Shown: positions 36,457 to 45,014, counted from the stretch's first letter. The stretch is DNA of 64,000 nucleotides from Saprospiraceae bacterium (GCA_016719855.1 JADJYH010000008.1:113501-177500); one strand, 5' to 3'. Translations and numbers: made by a program. The notes: generated by a model not told the origin, from the letters alone.

Positions 36457-36897
36457 ATGAAAATCCAAAACTTCGTATTAACTGCCCTGTTCGCCATTGC
36501 TTTTACCGGTGGCCTGTTCGCGCAAGAAACCATGTGGAAGACCCTCGGCAAGATTACTTATAAAAAGGAATACGACGAAATGCTCGGGTTCAAGGTTGAC
36601 GTGCCGATTTTCAGCAACGAGATACAGAAGCTGGAGGGCAAGGAAGTCACCATCAAGGGCTATATCATCCCTGTCGAAGGTTACAAAAGCCACAAGGAAT
36701 TCATTTTCTCGGCCTACCCCTACAGTATGTGCTTCTTTTGTGGCGGTGCCGGCCCAGAGACCGTGCTCGAAGTAAAGTCGAAAAATCCAGTGGCTTTCAC
36801 TGCCGATCCCATCACCATCAAAGGGGTGCTACACCTCAACTCCACAGACATCAACAAACTAATGTACTCACTTTCCAATGCGGAAATGGTGAAATGA
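36457..36897 (+). CDS. Small secreted protein with a CFFCGGAGPET motif
   Basis: 146 residues. A signal peptide (LTALFAIAFTGGLFAQ) is followed by EYDEMLGFKVDVPIFSNEIQKLEGKEVTIKGYIIPVEGY, a phrase close to DUF3299-like periplasmic proteins, and a conserved SMCFFCGGAGPETVLEV patch with two cysteines three residues apart that could bind a metal. The function is unknown; the OB-like fold with a metal site is by analogy. I begin at the ATG before the signal peptide; the longer reading frame upstream is non-coding. It is followed by the repeat protein 66 bases downstream and may share its transcript. Confidence 0.65.
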   Translation: MKIQNFVLTALFAIAFTGGLFAQETMWKTLGKITYKKEYDEMLGFKVDVPIFSNEIQKLEGKEVTIKGYIIPVEGYKSHKEFIFSAYPYSMCFFCGGAGPETVLEVKSKNPVAFTADPITIKGVLHLNSTDINKLMYSLSNAEMVK

Positions 36898-36963
36898 GCA
36901 AAAATAAATAGCGTTTAAATCGTTGTTGTTCAACTTGTTAACTCTTTTTTCAATCAACTCACC

Positions 36964-37661
36964 ATGAAAAACTTTTTTAGAAACTTATTTGGTTTGACAA
37001 AAAAGACGGCGGCTGACACCGTCGAGACCGTCTCCAAGGCTGCCAACTCCCTAACGGAAGATGCCGGCAAGCTGATAGATGAAGCCAAGGTGAAATTCAC
37101 GGAGACCGTCGGCGACCCAGCCGACCTGATGGCCAAGGCCAAGGAATCACTTTCCGAGATTGCCGCCGACATCAAGGAAGGCGCCAACGAACTGGTGGAA
37201 GACGCCAGCAAGCTCGCATCCGCCGCAGGCGAGAAAATCACAGAAGCAAAGGCCTACGTAAAGGAGGAGTTCACAGAACACGTAGGCGCACCTTCCGACC
37301 TGATGGCCAAGGCCAAGGAGTCACTTTCCGAGATTGCCGCCGACATCAAGGAAGGTGCCAGCGAACTGGCAGCAGATGCCAGCAAGCTCGCATCCGCAGC
37401 AGGTGAGAAAATCGCCGAGGCCAAGGATTATGTCAAAGGAGGAGTCACCGAACACGTCGGCGACCCTGCCGACCTGCTCTCAAGGCCAAGGAATCCGTGA
37501 TGGGCGCTGGCGAAAAACTGAAAAATGCCGCCCAAGAGGAAATGGCGCATGCCAGCGAGAAAATTAACGAGCTGAAAGGTTCATTCTCCGAGCCGAAGCC
37601 AGAGCCAAAGGCAGATGAACCTGCCCCCGCTGCTCCCGCTCCCGACAAGACTGATGCCTAA
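36964..37661 (+). CDS. Amphipathic helical repeat protein (58-residue repeat), one frameshift
   Basis: About 232 residues when a one-base lesion near 37480 is corrected (reads on as KAKESVMGAGEKLKNAAQEEM...APAPDKTDA, stop 37659-37661). It consists of tandem 58-residue units with a strict 174-base period: DLMAKAKESLSEIAADIKEG begins at 37123 and 37297, with a diverged third copy at 37471. The sequence is rich in Ala, Glu, Lys and Asp and lacks aromatics after the start; it resembles LEA-like or apolipoprotein-like helices. The tail is proline/alanine-rich. A stress-protective or membrane-associated role is inferred only from composition. It is followed by a strong terminator. Confidence 0.7.
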
Positions 37662-37690
37662 AAAATGCCTCGTTCGGAGTCAACAAACTA

Positions 37691-37753
37691 AAGGGCGCTT
37701 TTGCATTACAATTTCCTGATAATCAGCGAGTTGTTTGCAAAAGCGCCCTTTTT
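37691..37753 (+). terminator. Terminator between convergent genes
   Basis: AAGGGCGCTTTTGCA (37691-37705) pairs perfectly with TGCAAAAGCGCCCTT (37736-37750) and is followed by T residues. The 30-base loop is long. It probably serves both convergent genes. Confidence 0.75.
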
Positions 37754-37789
37754 GTATATGCCTGAAAAGGCTTTCCCATTCGTGGCTTG

Positions 37790-38254
37790 TCAAAAATCCA
37801 CCAGTTCAATCTCAAATATCAGTACCGAGTTGGCGGGGATGCTTCCAGAGGCTTGCCTGCCGTATCCCAGGCTGGATGGGAGAAAGAACTTGCCTTTCCC
37901 GCTTTTTTGCAGCAGCGGAATGCCTTCCTGCCAGCCAACTATTAAATTACTGAGCGGAAAAGTGACAGGGCTAGAGTCAGTCTGGTCGAACACACTGCCG
38001 TCAAGGAGGTAACCTTTGTAGTTTACGGTCACCTCGCTGTTCAGGTTCGGGTGGCCGCCAGAGCCTTCCTCCTCAATAATATAATGTAGGCCAGATTCGG
38101 TGGATTCGGCCACGAGGTTGTTGTCGGCCAAATAGTCCTCTATTTTTTTGATGTCTTTTACGAGTTGTTCCTCTGACGAGATGGGGTCGGGGATGCAGCC
38201 AGCGACGAGGCTCACGGCCAGGAACAGGATGGAAAAGGAAAGGAGTTTGTTCAT
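37790..38254 (-). CDS. FKBP-type peptidyl-prolyl isomerase lipoprotein
   Basis: 154 residues. A lipoprotein signal (ILFLAVSLVAGC, cysteine near 20) leads to a short helical linker and an FKBP domain. Landmarks are LNSEVTVNYKGYLLDGSVFDQT, VTFPLSNLIVGWQEGIPLLQKSGKGKFFLPSSLGYG and IPANSVLIFEIELVDF. The drug/proline-pocket residues Y, F and D of VNYKG..VFDQ and W/I are kept. It likely catalyses cis-trans prolyl isomerisation at the periplasmic face of a membrane. Intact and monocistronic; a shared terminator lies downstream. Upstream, the 278-base gap before rplM has the promoter for the ribosomal operon. Confidence 0.93.
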   Translation of the reverse strand: MNKLLSFSILFLAVSLVAGCIPDPISSEEQLVKDIKKIEDYLADNNLVAESTESGLHYIIEEEGSGGHPNLNSEVTVNYKGYLLDGSVFDQTDSSPVTFPLSNLIVGWQEGIPLLQKSGKGKFFLPSSLGYGRQASGSIPANSVLIFEIELVDF

Positions 38255-38439
38255 GTATGTGCTTTTTTTGCGGCGAAGTTAGGGGCATTCAACATTTTTG
38301 AAACAGAAAGCTTCTAAAATCGCCCTCTTCCGACCTTTCATTAAGTGCTGATTATCTGTGGTTTAAAAACGTTGGGCGAAAATGGGGCTGAATTTCAAGC
38401 AGTTATGAAAAATATTTTTCAAAAAAATCAAAAACGAGG

Positions 38440-38469
38440 TTGAAAATAAGTCAAACAAAATTACCTTTG
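38440..38469 (+). promoter_or_regulatory. Bacteroidota-type promoter of the rplM operon
   Basis: TTG (38440-38442), a 19-base spacer and TACCTTTG (38462-38469) match the consensus closely. The leader to the rplM start at 38533 is about 57 bases, long enough for a ribosomal autoregulatory structure, though I did not identify one. Confidence 0.72.
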
Positions 38470-38532
38470 CACCCGCCTTGAAAAAAGGTATTTTCAGTCA
38501 AAAATTTTATCACAGTTTAAACGCAGAAAATC

Positions 38533-38976
38533 GTGAATACTCGGAGTTATAACACCGTGTCAGCGAAAAAGGAAGAGGTAGTGCGTAGCTGGTACGTTGT
38601 GGACGCAACCAACCAGACAGCAGGCCGCCTGTTTTCCCGCATTGCGGCCGTACTGAGGGGCAAGCACAAGCCTGACTTCACCCCGCACGTTGATACCGGC
38701 GACAATGTGATTGTTGTCAATGCTGACAAAATCCGTTTCACCGGAAAAAAGCTGGACCAGAAGGAATTCCTGCGCTACACGGGCTACCCCGGTGGCCTCA
38801 AAAGGGAAACCGCACGCCACCTTCTCGACCGCAAGCCCGAATCCGTTATTGAAATCGGCATTCGTGGCATGTTGCCCAAGACCAAGTTGGGGAATGCAAT
38901 GATCAAGAAGCTTTTTGTGTACGGCAACGAGGAGCACCCTCACCAAGCACAGAAGCCCCAACCATTTAATTTTTAA
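38533..38976 (+). CDS. rplM: Ribosomal protein uL13
   Basis: 147 residues, start GTG. The L13 signature is present: WYVVDATNQTAGRLFSRIAAVLRGKHKPDFTPHVDTGD, GYPGGLKRETARHLL and IRGMLPKTKLGNAMIKKLFVY. L13 binds 23S rRNA early in 50S assembly and regulates its own operon with S9 in some bacteria. The order rplM-rpsI-rpsB-tsf is the standard bacterial one, and spacings are short (18 bases to rpsI). The GTG start is supported by AAAATC upstream and by the lack of an ATG before N-terminal homology. Confidence 0.97.
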   Translation: MNTRSYNTVSAKKEEVVRSWYVVDATNQTAGRLFSRIAAVLRGKHKPDFTPHVDTGDNVIVVNADKIRFTGKKLDQKEFLRYTGYPGGLKRETARHLLDRKPESVIEIGIRGMLPKTKLGNAMIKKLFVYGNEEHPHQAQKPQPFNF

Positions 38977-38994
38977 CAAGGAAATTTTTCAAAC

Positions 38995-39384
38995 ATGGAA
39001 ATGATAAATGCCATAGGGAGAAGGAAAGCCTCCGTAGCGAGGGTGTACCTCACCAAGGGTGACGGCCGCATCAGCGTGAACGGCAAGGACTACAAGGAGT
39101 ACTTCCCGCAAATCCATATTCAGGGAGCGATCACTGAGCCGTTCATTACCGTAAACCTGGAGAGCAACCTTTACAACCTCAACGTAAACGTTGATGGTGG
39201 TGGCTACAAAGGCCAGGCAGAAGCAACCCGAATGGGCATCAGCCGTGCGCTGGTGAAGCTCAACGCCGAGTTCCGCAAGCCGCTAAAAGAGAAAAAGCTG
39301 CTCACCCGTGATGCCCGTGAAGTCGAGCGCAAAAAATACGGTAAACCTAAAGCTCGGAAAAGCTTCCAGTTCTCCAAACGTTAA
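38995..39384 (+). CDS. rpsI: Ribosomal protein uS9
   Basis: 129 residues starting MEMINAIGRRKASVARVYL, with VNVDGGGYKGQAEATRMGISRALV and the universal C-terminal YGKPKARKSFQFSKR (the family ends KxRKxxQFSKR, whose arginine contacts P-site tRNA). All expected features are present and the gene is intact. It follows rplM by 18 bases, so translational coupling is likely. After it a word-type hairpin fills the gap to rpsB. Confidence 0.98.
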   Translation: MEMINAIGRRKASVARVYLTKGDGRISVNGKDYKEYFPQIHIQGAITEPFITVNLESNLYNLNVNVDGGGYKGQAEATRMGISRALVKLNAEFRKPLKEKKLLTRDAREVERKKYGKPKARKSFQFSKR

Positions 39385-39387
39385 ATC

Positions 39388-39449
39388 GGTTTTTGGCTAT
39401 TGGTTATTGGCTTTTTGCAGCTAATAGCTAACCGCCAATTGCTAAAAGC
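39388..39449. repeat. Word-type inverted repeat inside the ribosomal operon
   Basis: The left arm TTTTTGGCTATTGGTTATTGG faces CTAATAGCTAACCGCCAATTGC (39421-39442). It fills the gap between rpsI and rpsB. Confidence 0.68.
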
Positions 39450-39460
39450 AATTTTAAAAA

Positions 39461-40192
39461 ATGGCAAAACCTACATATCAAGATTTGCTCGATGCAGGGG
39501 TTCACTTTGGCCACATGCGCAAAAAATGGAACCCGAAAATGGCGCCCTACATCTTCATGGAGCGCAAAGGCATCCACATCATTGACCTGAACCGCACATT
39601 GGGCGGATTGGAGCGTGCCGCTAACGCCATGCGGGCCATCGCAAAGTCGGGTCGCAAAATCCTCTTCGTGGCCACCAAAAAGCAGGCACGTGACATCGTT
39701 TCCAGCGCAGCCGAATCGGTTGGGATGCCGTTCGTGACGGATCGTTGGTTGGGTGGCATGATGACCAACTTCGCCACCATCAAGCGTTCGGTGAAAAAAA
39801 TGCAGAACATCGAGCGAATGCTCGCCGATGGCACCGCAGCAAACATGACCAAAAAGGAGCGCCTCACCCTCGACCGTGAGCGTCAGAAACTGGGCAAAGT
39901 GTTTGGTGGTATCGAGAACTTGGGCCGCCTTCCGGCTGCCGTTTTCATGGTGGACATCCAACACGAGCACATCGCACTGGCCGAGGCCCAGCGATTGGGC
40001 ATCCGCACCTTCGCCATGGTGGACACCAACTCCGACCCTAACAAGGTGGACTTCGCCATCCCGGCCAACGACGATGCTTCCAAGTCCATTGGCATCATCA
40101 CTGGCTACCTCGTGGAGGCCATTCGTGAGGGGCTGGCTGATCGCGCAAGCAAGCCAGAAGAAAAAGAGGCAAGTGTTGAAGCTGAAAGCTAA
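39461..40192 (+). CDS. rpsB: Ribosomal protein uS2
   Basis: 243 residues with the S2 pattern: TYQDLLDAGVHFGHMRKKWNPKMAPYIFMERKGIHIIDL, the Rossmann-like KSGRKILFVATKKQARDIV, VGMPFVTDRWLGGMMTNFATIKRSV and NKVDFAIPANDDASKSIGIITGYL. Functions in the 30S subunit, where it is needed for S1 binding and mRNA recruitment. It ends with an acidic tail (EEKEASVEAES). Intact; tsf follows after 125 bases, which include an AT-rich spacer. Confidence 0.98.
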   Translation: MAKPTYQDLLDAGVHFGHMRKKWNPKMAPYIFMERKGIHIIDLNRTLGGLERAANAMRAIAKSGRKILFVATKKQARDIVSSAAESVGMPFVTDRWLGGMMTNFATIKRSVKKMQNIERMLADGTAANMTKKERLTLDRERQKLGKVFGGIENLGRLPAAVFMVDIQHEHIALAEAQRLGIRTFAMVDTNSDPNKVDFAIPANDDASKSIGIITGYLVEAIREGLADRASKPEEKEASVEAES

Positions 40193-40317
40193 TTCAGCAG
40201 GTTTTGCCAACCATTTTTGAGTGGATGCGTGAGACTTAACGCGTTTTTAAAAACTTCGGGTTTAGAAGTGCGTTGATAAGTGCTCATCAACATTTTAACC
40301 ATTTAATATTCAATAAA

Positions 40318-41163
40318 ATGACCACGACATTATCAGCTGCCGATGTGAAAAAGCTCCGTGACATGACGGGTGCCGGCATGATGGATTGCAAAAAAGCCCT
40401 GGAAGAAGCTGGTGGCGATTTCGATAAAGCTGTTGAAGTCCTTCGCAAACAAGGCCAAAAACTCTCGTTGAAGCGTGCCGACCGTGAAGCGAAGGAAGGC
40501 GCTGTGATAGCCATGACTTCCGCAAACCGCAACAACGGCGTACTCGTGCGCTTGAGCTGCGAAACGGATTTCGTTGCCAAAAACGAGGACTTCGTGAACT
40601 TTGCAAAAAGCATCGCGGAGATAGCGCTCAAGAATCTGCCTGAAAACACAGAGGCACTGCTCAGCCTTCCCTACGATGGAATCACCGTAGGTGAGAAGAT
40701 TACGGAGCAAGTGGGCGTTATCGGTGAAAAAGTAGAGGTTAGCCACTACTCGAAAATAGAAACGGCCGCAGGCCAAGGCCAAGTGTTACCTTATATCCAC
40801 ATGGGCCAACGTGCTGGTGTAATCGTTGCGCTCAACCTCGAAGGTCCTGAGTACATTGAGCCGGGCAAGAACGTGGCCATGCAGATTGCAGCGATGCGCC
40901 CCGTCGCCGTTGACAAAGACGGTGTTTCGGCTGAATTGATTGAAAAAGAAATTGAAATCGGCAAGGAGCAGGCTCGCCAAGAAGGCAAGCCGGAGGCCAT
41001 GCTGGAAAAAATTGCAGTCGGCAAATTGAACAAGTTCTATCAAGAAAGTACCCTGCTCAACCAGGCTTACGTGAAGGACAACAAGATGACGGTTGCGCAG
41101 TACTTGCAAAGCTTACACAAAGACTTGACGGTCACCGCTTTCAAGCACGTCGAACTGGGCTAA
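40318..41163 (+). CDS. tsf: Elongation factor Ts
   Basis: 281 residues. The EF-Ts signature is clear: LSAADVKKLRDMTGAGMMDCKKALEEAGGDFDKAVEVLRKQG, then NGVLVRLSCETDFVAKNEDFVNFA. Domain N, core and the coiled-coil region are all present (IEKEIEIGKEQARQEGKPEAMLEKIAVGKLNKFYQEST). It is the guanine-nucleotide exchange factor for EF-Tu. I start at the ATG at 40318; in-frame upstream sequence is AT-rich leader. A strong terminator follows at 41179-41212, closing the operon. Confidence 0.98.
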   Translation: MTTTLSAADVKKLRDMTGAGMMDCKKALEEAGGDFDKAVEVLRKQGQKLSLKRADREAKEGAVIAMTSANRNNGVLVRLSCETDFVAKNEDFVNFAKSIAEIALKNLPENTEALLSLPYDGITVGEKITEQVGVIGEKVEVSHYSKIETAAGQGQVLPYIHMGQRAGVIVALNLEGPEYIEPGKNVAMQIAAMRPVAVDKDGVSAELIEKEIEIGKEQARQEGKPEAMLEKIAVGKLNKFYQESTLLNQAYVKDNKMTVAQYLQSLHKDLTVTAFKHVELG

Positions 41164-41178
41164 TTGCCCGAAGCTATG

Positions 41179-41212
41179 AAAGGCGAATTAAGCAGTTAAT
41201 TCGCCTTTTTTT
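41179..41212 (+). terminator. Terminator of the rplM-tsf operon
   Basis: AAAGGCGAATTAA (41179-41191) pairs with TTAATTCGCCTTT (41196-41208), loop GCAG, then a T-run. Confidence 0.9.
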
Positions 41213-41259
41213 ATGCCCCTACATCTTACTTTCGCCTTTAAACTTTTTCCTTTAGCACT

Positions 41260-41976
41260 ATGGCAATCAAATACAAGCGGATATTGTTGAAATTGAGCGG
41301 CGAGTCGCTCATGGGCACTCAGAAATACGGCATCGAAGCATCCATGCTGTTCCACTACGCCGAGCAAATCAAAGAACTGGTGGGAATGGGTATTGAAGTG
41401 GGGGTCGTGATTGGTGGGGGCAATATTTTCAGGGGACTGCAAGCCGCTCAATCTGGCATTGACCGGGTACAGGGTGATTACATGGGCATGTTGGCTACGG
41501 TCATCAACGGCATGGCCTTGCAAAGTGCCTTGGAGAGCGCAGGGGTTTTTACCAGGTTGATTTCTGCAATAAAAATGGACCAGATTGCCGAGCCATACAT
41601 TCGCCGTAGGGCTGTGCGCCACCTCGAAAAAGGTAGGGTCGTGCTGTTTTCCGGCGGCACTGGCAATCCCTACTTCACCACCGACTCGGCAGCGGCACTG
41701 CGTGCCAACGAGGTAAGTGCCGACGTGATTTTGAAAGGCACCCGGGTGGACGGCATCTACAATGCCGATCCGGAGAAAGACCCCAACGCCGTTAAATTTG
41801 ACCACCTCACCTTCAGCCAAGCGATCAGTATGTTCCTTTGCGGCATGGACATGACCGGTTTCACCATCTGCTAAGAGAACAATGTGCCCATCATCGTTTT
41901 TGACATCAACAATCGTGACAACCTCAAGCGGATTGTGATGGGGGAACAAGTAGGAACATTGGTAGAGGCAGGATGA
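41260..41976 (+). CDS. pyrH: UMP kinase, with an in-frame stop codon
   Basis: 238 codons from ATG to TGA. It starts YKRILLKLSGESLMG with the UMPK glycine-rich phosphate loop (IGGGNIFRG), GDYMGMLATVINGMAL and FSGGTGNPYFTTDSAAALRANE. An internal TAA at 41872-41874 stops translation after MTGFTIC; the continuing frame ENNVPIIVFDINNRDNL, ending TLVEAG, is the normal C-terminus, so the stop replaces one residue (a CAA read as TAA would fit). UMP kinase makes UDP in pyrimidine synthesis and is essential in most bacteria. The intact length of about 238 is typical. Likely a sequence error. It follows the ribosomal operon terminator. Confidence 0.93.
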
Positions 41977-41978
41977 AA

Positions 41979-42680
41979 TCAGTGCATCGCAATCGCAATC
42001 GTAGCCATGCTCACCTTCGTGCCGGGCACTTCCAGTAGCTTGTTGGCACAGACTTCCAAGGTTGCGCCCGTCGTCAATACATCGTCCACTAGCAGGATGT
42101 GCTTTCCTTCCAATGGTTTTGGCTTTGCCACCTCAAACACCTCGCCCACGTTGTGCAGCCGGGACTCCCTTGATTGCTTAGTCTGCGAAGCAGAGTGAAC
42201 GACCCGTTTCATCCCATTGCCCAAACAGGGCCTGCCAAAGGTTTCCGAAATGCCGTTGCCAAAAACCTCGCTTTGGTTGTAGCCACGGATGCGAAGCTTT
42301 CGGATGTGCAGCGGCACCGGCACAATGACATCCACATCGGCGAAGAGCGATGATTGCCGGAGCATGGAGCCCATTTTCCGACCCAATATGGTTCCGACCT
42401 CTGTTTTTCCCTTGTATTTGAGATGATGGATTAGGTTTTGCACCCGGCTTTCTTTCGTGAAGAGGTACATGGGAGCAGCAGCTTGAAGGTGTACCCTTCC
42501 CCAAAATTTCTCGGTAAACGGGTTTTCCTTTCTTAAGTGGAAATCGGCTTCGGGCAAGGTGGCCCTGCAAGCTGTGCAGATATGCTCGCCGTAAGGTGGC
42601 GAATTGTACTCGCAGGCAAGGCAAAGATGTGGGAAGAATAGGCAGAGGAAGTCCTCGAAAGGGTGCAGCAAATTTCTCAT
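41979..42680 (-). CDS. ComF-family phosphoribosyltransferase-like protein
   Basis: 233 residues. An N-terminal zinc-ribbon-like region with four cysteines (PHLCLACEY; HICTACRATLPE) precedes a type I PRTase domain with YKGKTEVGTILGRKMGSML and the PRPP-binding loop HILLVDDVLTTGATLEVCANKLL. ComF proteins are needed for DNA uptake in competent bacteria, though in Bacteroidota the role is undefined and the family is widespread. The gene is intact and convergent with pyrH, only two bases apart. Confidence 0.88.
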   Translation of the reverse strand: MRNLLHPFEDFLCLFFPHLCLACEYNSPPYGEHICTACRATLPEADFHLRKENPFTEKFWGRVHLQAAAPMYLFTKESRVQNLIHHLKYKGKTEVGTILGRKMGSMLRQSSLFADVDVIVPVPLHIRKLRIRGYNQSEVFGNGISETFGRPCLGNGMKRVVHSASQTKQSRESRLHNVGEVFEVAKPKPLEGKHILLVDDVLTTGATLEVCANKLLEVPGTKVSMATIAIAMH

Positions 42681-42763
42681 AGTCCCTTGTTTTTTGGTGA
42701 AACAAGGGTCAACCTAAGCGATTGGAAATTGCCAGTAAAATATTTGTTTCAGGTATATTGTAA

Positions 42764-42826
42764 AGACATTAGATGATAGATTTTAGACATTAGACACCCG
42801 AAGTTCACGTCTGCTGTCTAATGTCT
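42764..42826. repeat. Word-type inverted repeat (TAGA word)
   Basis: The left arm GACATTAGATGATAGATTTTAGACATTAGACA faces TGTCTAATGTCTC (42815-42827). It is related to words at 24285 and 45647. Confidence 0.66.
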
Positions 42827-42827
42827 C

Positions 42828-42864
42828 AAAAAAAAAACGTCTGCCTCGAAAATCAAGACAGACG
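42828..42864 (-). terminator. Candidate terminator downstream of the HtrA gene
   Basis: On the minus strand CGTCTG (complement of CAGACG, 42859-42864) pairs with CAGACG (complement of CGTCTG, 42838-42843) and is followed by ten T (complement of the A-run 42828-42837). Confidence 0.5.
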
Positions 42865-42995
42865 CATCAAAACAAAACGAAAAACCAACTTTAAACAAGT
42901 CTTTTTATGCCTTAATAAACCGCTCAGTTTCTTCAAATGTTGCCTGACCGCTAGTTAAGAAATTCTTAAAGTCAGGTGAGCAGCCCTGTATTTAC

Positions 42996-44165
42996 TTAGT
43001 TATTGGACTTCAAGCGAACGCTTAGGTTCTCTTGTTTGCCGCTTCGATTAACGACCAGTGACACTGTTTCTCCAGCTTTCGAGCCACCGACAATTTCGAG
43101 TAAGTCGGCGGAAGATTTTACGTTTTTCCCGTTGGCTTGTACGATGACATCGTTTGGTAAAACTCCTGCGTACTGTGCTGCGCCACCGTCCACTAAGCTT
43201 TGAACAAGCACACCTTGCGAAATGTTCAAACCCAACTCGTTTGCTGCTTCGTTGTCCAAGTCTTCAATATTGATACCAAGGAAGCCCCGCTGGTAGGAGC
43301 CGTTTTCAATAATATCGTTTACAATTCCAACCACCAAATTGATGGGAATGGCAAAGGAATACCCTTCAAAATAACCCGTCTGCGTCGCAATGGCCGTGTT
43401 GATGCCGAGCAGCCTGCCGCTGGCGTCCACGAGCGCACCGCCGCTGTTTCCAGGATTCACGGCGGCATCGGTCTGGATGAACGACTCGATAGGAGCTTGG
43501 CCTTTGATGATGTTGATGTCACGCCCCTTGGCGCTGATGATGCCAGCGGTGACGGTCGAGTTCAGCTCCAGTGGGTTGCCAACGGCCAATACCCACTCGC
43601 CGATTTTGGCTTCGTCGGAGTTGGCTGGCCGCAGCGTGGGCAGGCCCTTTGCCTCGATTTTAAGTACGGCCAAGTCGCCTTCCGGGTAGGTGCCAACAAT
43701 GGTCGCCTTGTAGGTTTTGTTGTCGAAAGTGGTCACTTCCACCTCGTCGGCGAACTCGACTACGTGGTTGTTGGTGATGATGTACCCATCTTCGGTGTAA
43801 ATGACGCCCGACCCAGTGCCTTGCTTTGGTCGGTTGAAATTGAAAAAAGGACTGCCAAAAAAGGAATCGTCGTCAAAAATATTGGGCATTGGTTGGTTTT
43901 GCTGGCGTTGGCGGTTTTCACGAGCTTTTTTATCGCTCTCCTTTGCGGAGATGTGCACGACCGCTGGGGTAGCCGTAGCTGCTGCTACCGTAAAGTCAAA
44001 GGGCACGTTGAGCGTTGGGCCTACGTTGACGTTGTTGACTTGCTTGGCAAATTGGCCAGTGCCAGTGCCGTCTTCCGGCTGGCTGCCTTGCAATGCGAGG
44101 TAGCCGCCCAGGGTTATCATCCCACCAATCATTCCAGCTATTACGAAGGAAAACACCTGCTTCAT
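42996..44165 (-). CDS. HtrA/DegP-like trypsin-type serine protease
   Basis: 389 residues. An N-terminal hydrophobic anchor (FVIAGMIGGMITLGGYLAL) and a Q/N-rich linker lead to a trypsin-like domain. Its triad is H134 (IITNNHVVEFAD), D164 (GDLAVLKI) and S241 (AVNPGNSGGALVD). One PDZ domain follows (FLGINIEDLDNEAANELGLNISQGVLVQSLVDGGAA). Periplasmic quality-control protease/chaperone; the single PDZ and N-anchor match the DegS/HtrA architecture more than DegP. Intact. A TACATTTG -7 element lies about 27 bases upstream (complement 44192-44199). Confidence 0.93.
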   Translation of the reverse strand: MKQVFSFVIAGMIGGMITLGGYLALQGSQPEDGTGTGQFAKQVNNVNVGPTLNVPFDFTVAAATATPAVVHISAKESDKKARENRQRQQNQPMPNIFDDDSFFGSPFFNFNRPKQGTGSGVIYTEDGYIITNNHVVEFADEVEVTTFDNKTYKATIVGTYPEGDLAVLKIEAKGLPTLRPANSDEAKIGEWVLAVGNPLELNSTVTAGIISAKGRDINIIKGQAPIESFIQTDAAVNPGNSGGALVDASGRLLGINTAIATQTGYFEGYSFAIPINLVVGIVNDIIENGSYQRGFLGINIEDLDNEAANELGLNISQGVLVQSLVDGGAAQYAGVLPNDVIVQANGKNVKSSADLLEIVGGSKAGETVSLVVNRSGKQENLSVRLKSNN

Positions 44166-44191
44166 GGTTGAATTAGTTTAGGTTTGATTTA

Positions 44192-44199
44192 CAAATGTA
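44192..44199 (-). promoter_or_regulatory. -7-like promoter element for the HtrA gene
   Basis: On the minus strand TACATTTG (complement of CAAATGTA) matches TAnnTTTG, 27 bases upstream of the ATG at 44165. No clear -33. Confidence 0.42.
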
Positions 44200-44324
44200 T
44201 TAACCTGCAAGTTATGGTCATGAGGTGCGAAAATAAACGCTCGGCCTCTACGTCGGTTATTTCTCCAAACTGGTTTAACGACAAATTAACAAGCGGCTAA
44301 AATGCCCTGAAGAACCATTGATTC

Positions 44325-44332
44325 TACTTTTG
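44325..44332 (+). promoter_or_regulatory. -7-like promoter element
   Basis: TACTTTTG matches TAnnTTTG, 58 bases before the ATG at 44391. Confidence 0.4.
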
Positions 44333-44390
44333 TGAGCATGAATTTTACAAGACAACTTTTTCCCTAACCATTTTCATAAAAACCATACAA

Positions 44391-45014
44391 ATGCTGACAT
44401 TCACCCAAAGTTTAGTTGTTTCGCCCCCGCTGCTCAGCTACATAGGCAAAGCAAAACAGTTGATGTTTCACAACGAACCAGACTTCCACTCCCTGCTCCA
44501 GCCCGAAAATGAACTGGAAGCCAGGCTGCTCGACACCCCGCAGTTTCAGGAGGGCCTGAACTGGGGCAAGCCCCGCTTTGGCCACCCGGAGGGCAAGGTC
44601 GGCCTCCACGTGCGGGAGGTGCTGGACAACGTGAACCTTAGCGCAGCAAACGAAACCACCCGGCAGCAGCTCCGCCTCATCGCTATTACCCACGACACTT
44701 TCAAGTTCACGGAATTCCAATTGGGCAGGCGGGTGAAGCACCACGGGCTGCTGGCACGGGAGTTCATGGAGGTTTATTTGAACGATACCACGCTGCTCGA
44801 CATCATCGAACTACACGACGAAGCCTTCTATTGTTGGCGGGCCGCCTATATTGAAAACCAACAGGATGCAGCAACTCGAAGGCTCGAAAACCTGCTGGAA
44901 ACCATTGGCGAAAACCTGCCCCTGTATTTTGATTTTTACAAATGCGATACCCAAACGGGGGACAAAATCCAAGCGCCCCTGTATTGGTTTGAGCAGGTTG
45001 TGTTGGGCGTTTAG
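44391..45014 (+). CDS. HD-domain phosphohydrolase-like protein
   Basis: 207 residues. The HD motif runs H73 (VGLHVREVLDNV), then H101-D102 (IAITHDTFKF) and a later H117/H118 (RVKHHGLLAREF), the metal-binding pattern of the HD superfamily. Members hydrolyse nucleotides or cyclic dinucleotides, or act as tRNA/nucleotide phosphohydrolases; the substrate cannot be told from sequence. It is soluble, with an ATG start after a -7 element at 44325-44332. Intact. A word-type hairpin fills the gap to the thioredoxin gene. Confidence 0.75.
   Translation: MLTFTQSLVVSPPLLSYIGKAKQLMFHNEPDFHSLLQPENELEARLLDTPQFQEGLNWGKPRFGHPEGKVGLHVREVLDNVNLSAANETTRQQLRLIAITHDTFKFTEFQLGRRVKHHGLLAREFMEVYLNDTTLLDIIELHDEAFYCWRAAYIENQQDAATRRLENLLETIGENLPLYFDFYKCDTQTGDKIQAPLYWFEQVVLGV

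Larger units (their letters stand above)
42681..42995. other. Intergenic region with hairpins only
   Basis: No ORF is credible. It holds a TAGA-word hairpin (42764-42826), a minus-strand terminator (42828-42864) and a complex palindrome CCTGAC...TTAAGAA-A-TTCTTAA...GTCAGG (42943-42976) near the HtrA stop. Confidence 0.55.

Noticed and set aside
41872..41874. TAA as a reassigned sense codon
   Set aside because: Many intact genes in the window end with TAA, for example HU and DUF4129.
42943..42976. Palindrome CCTGAC...GTCAGG as a riboswitch
   Set aside because: It lies just after a stop codon and has no conserved aptamer features I recognise; it is more likely part of a transcript end.
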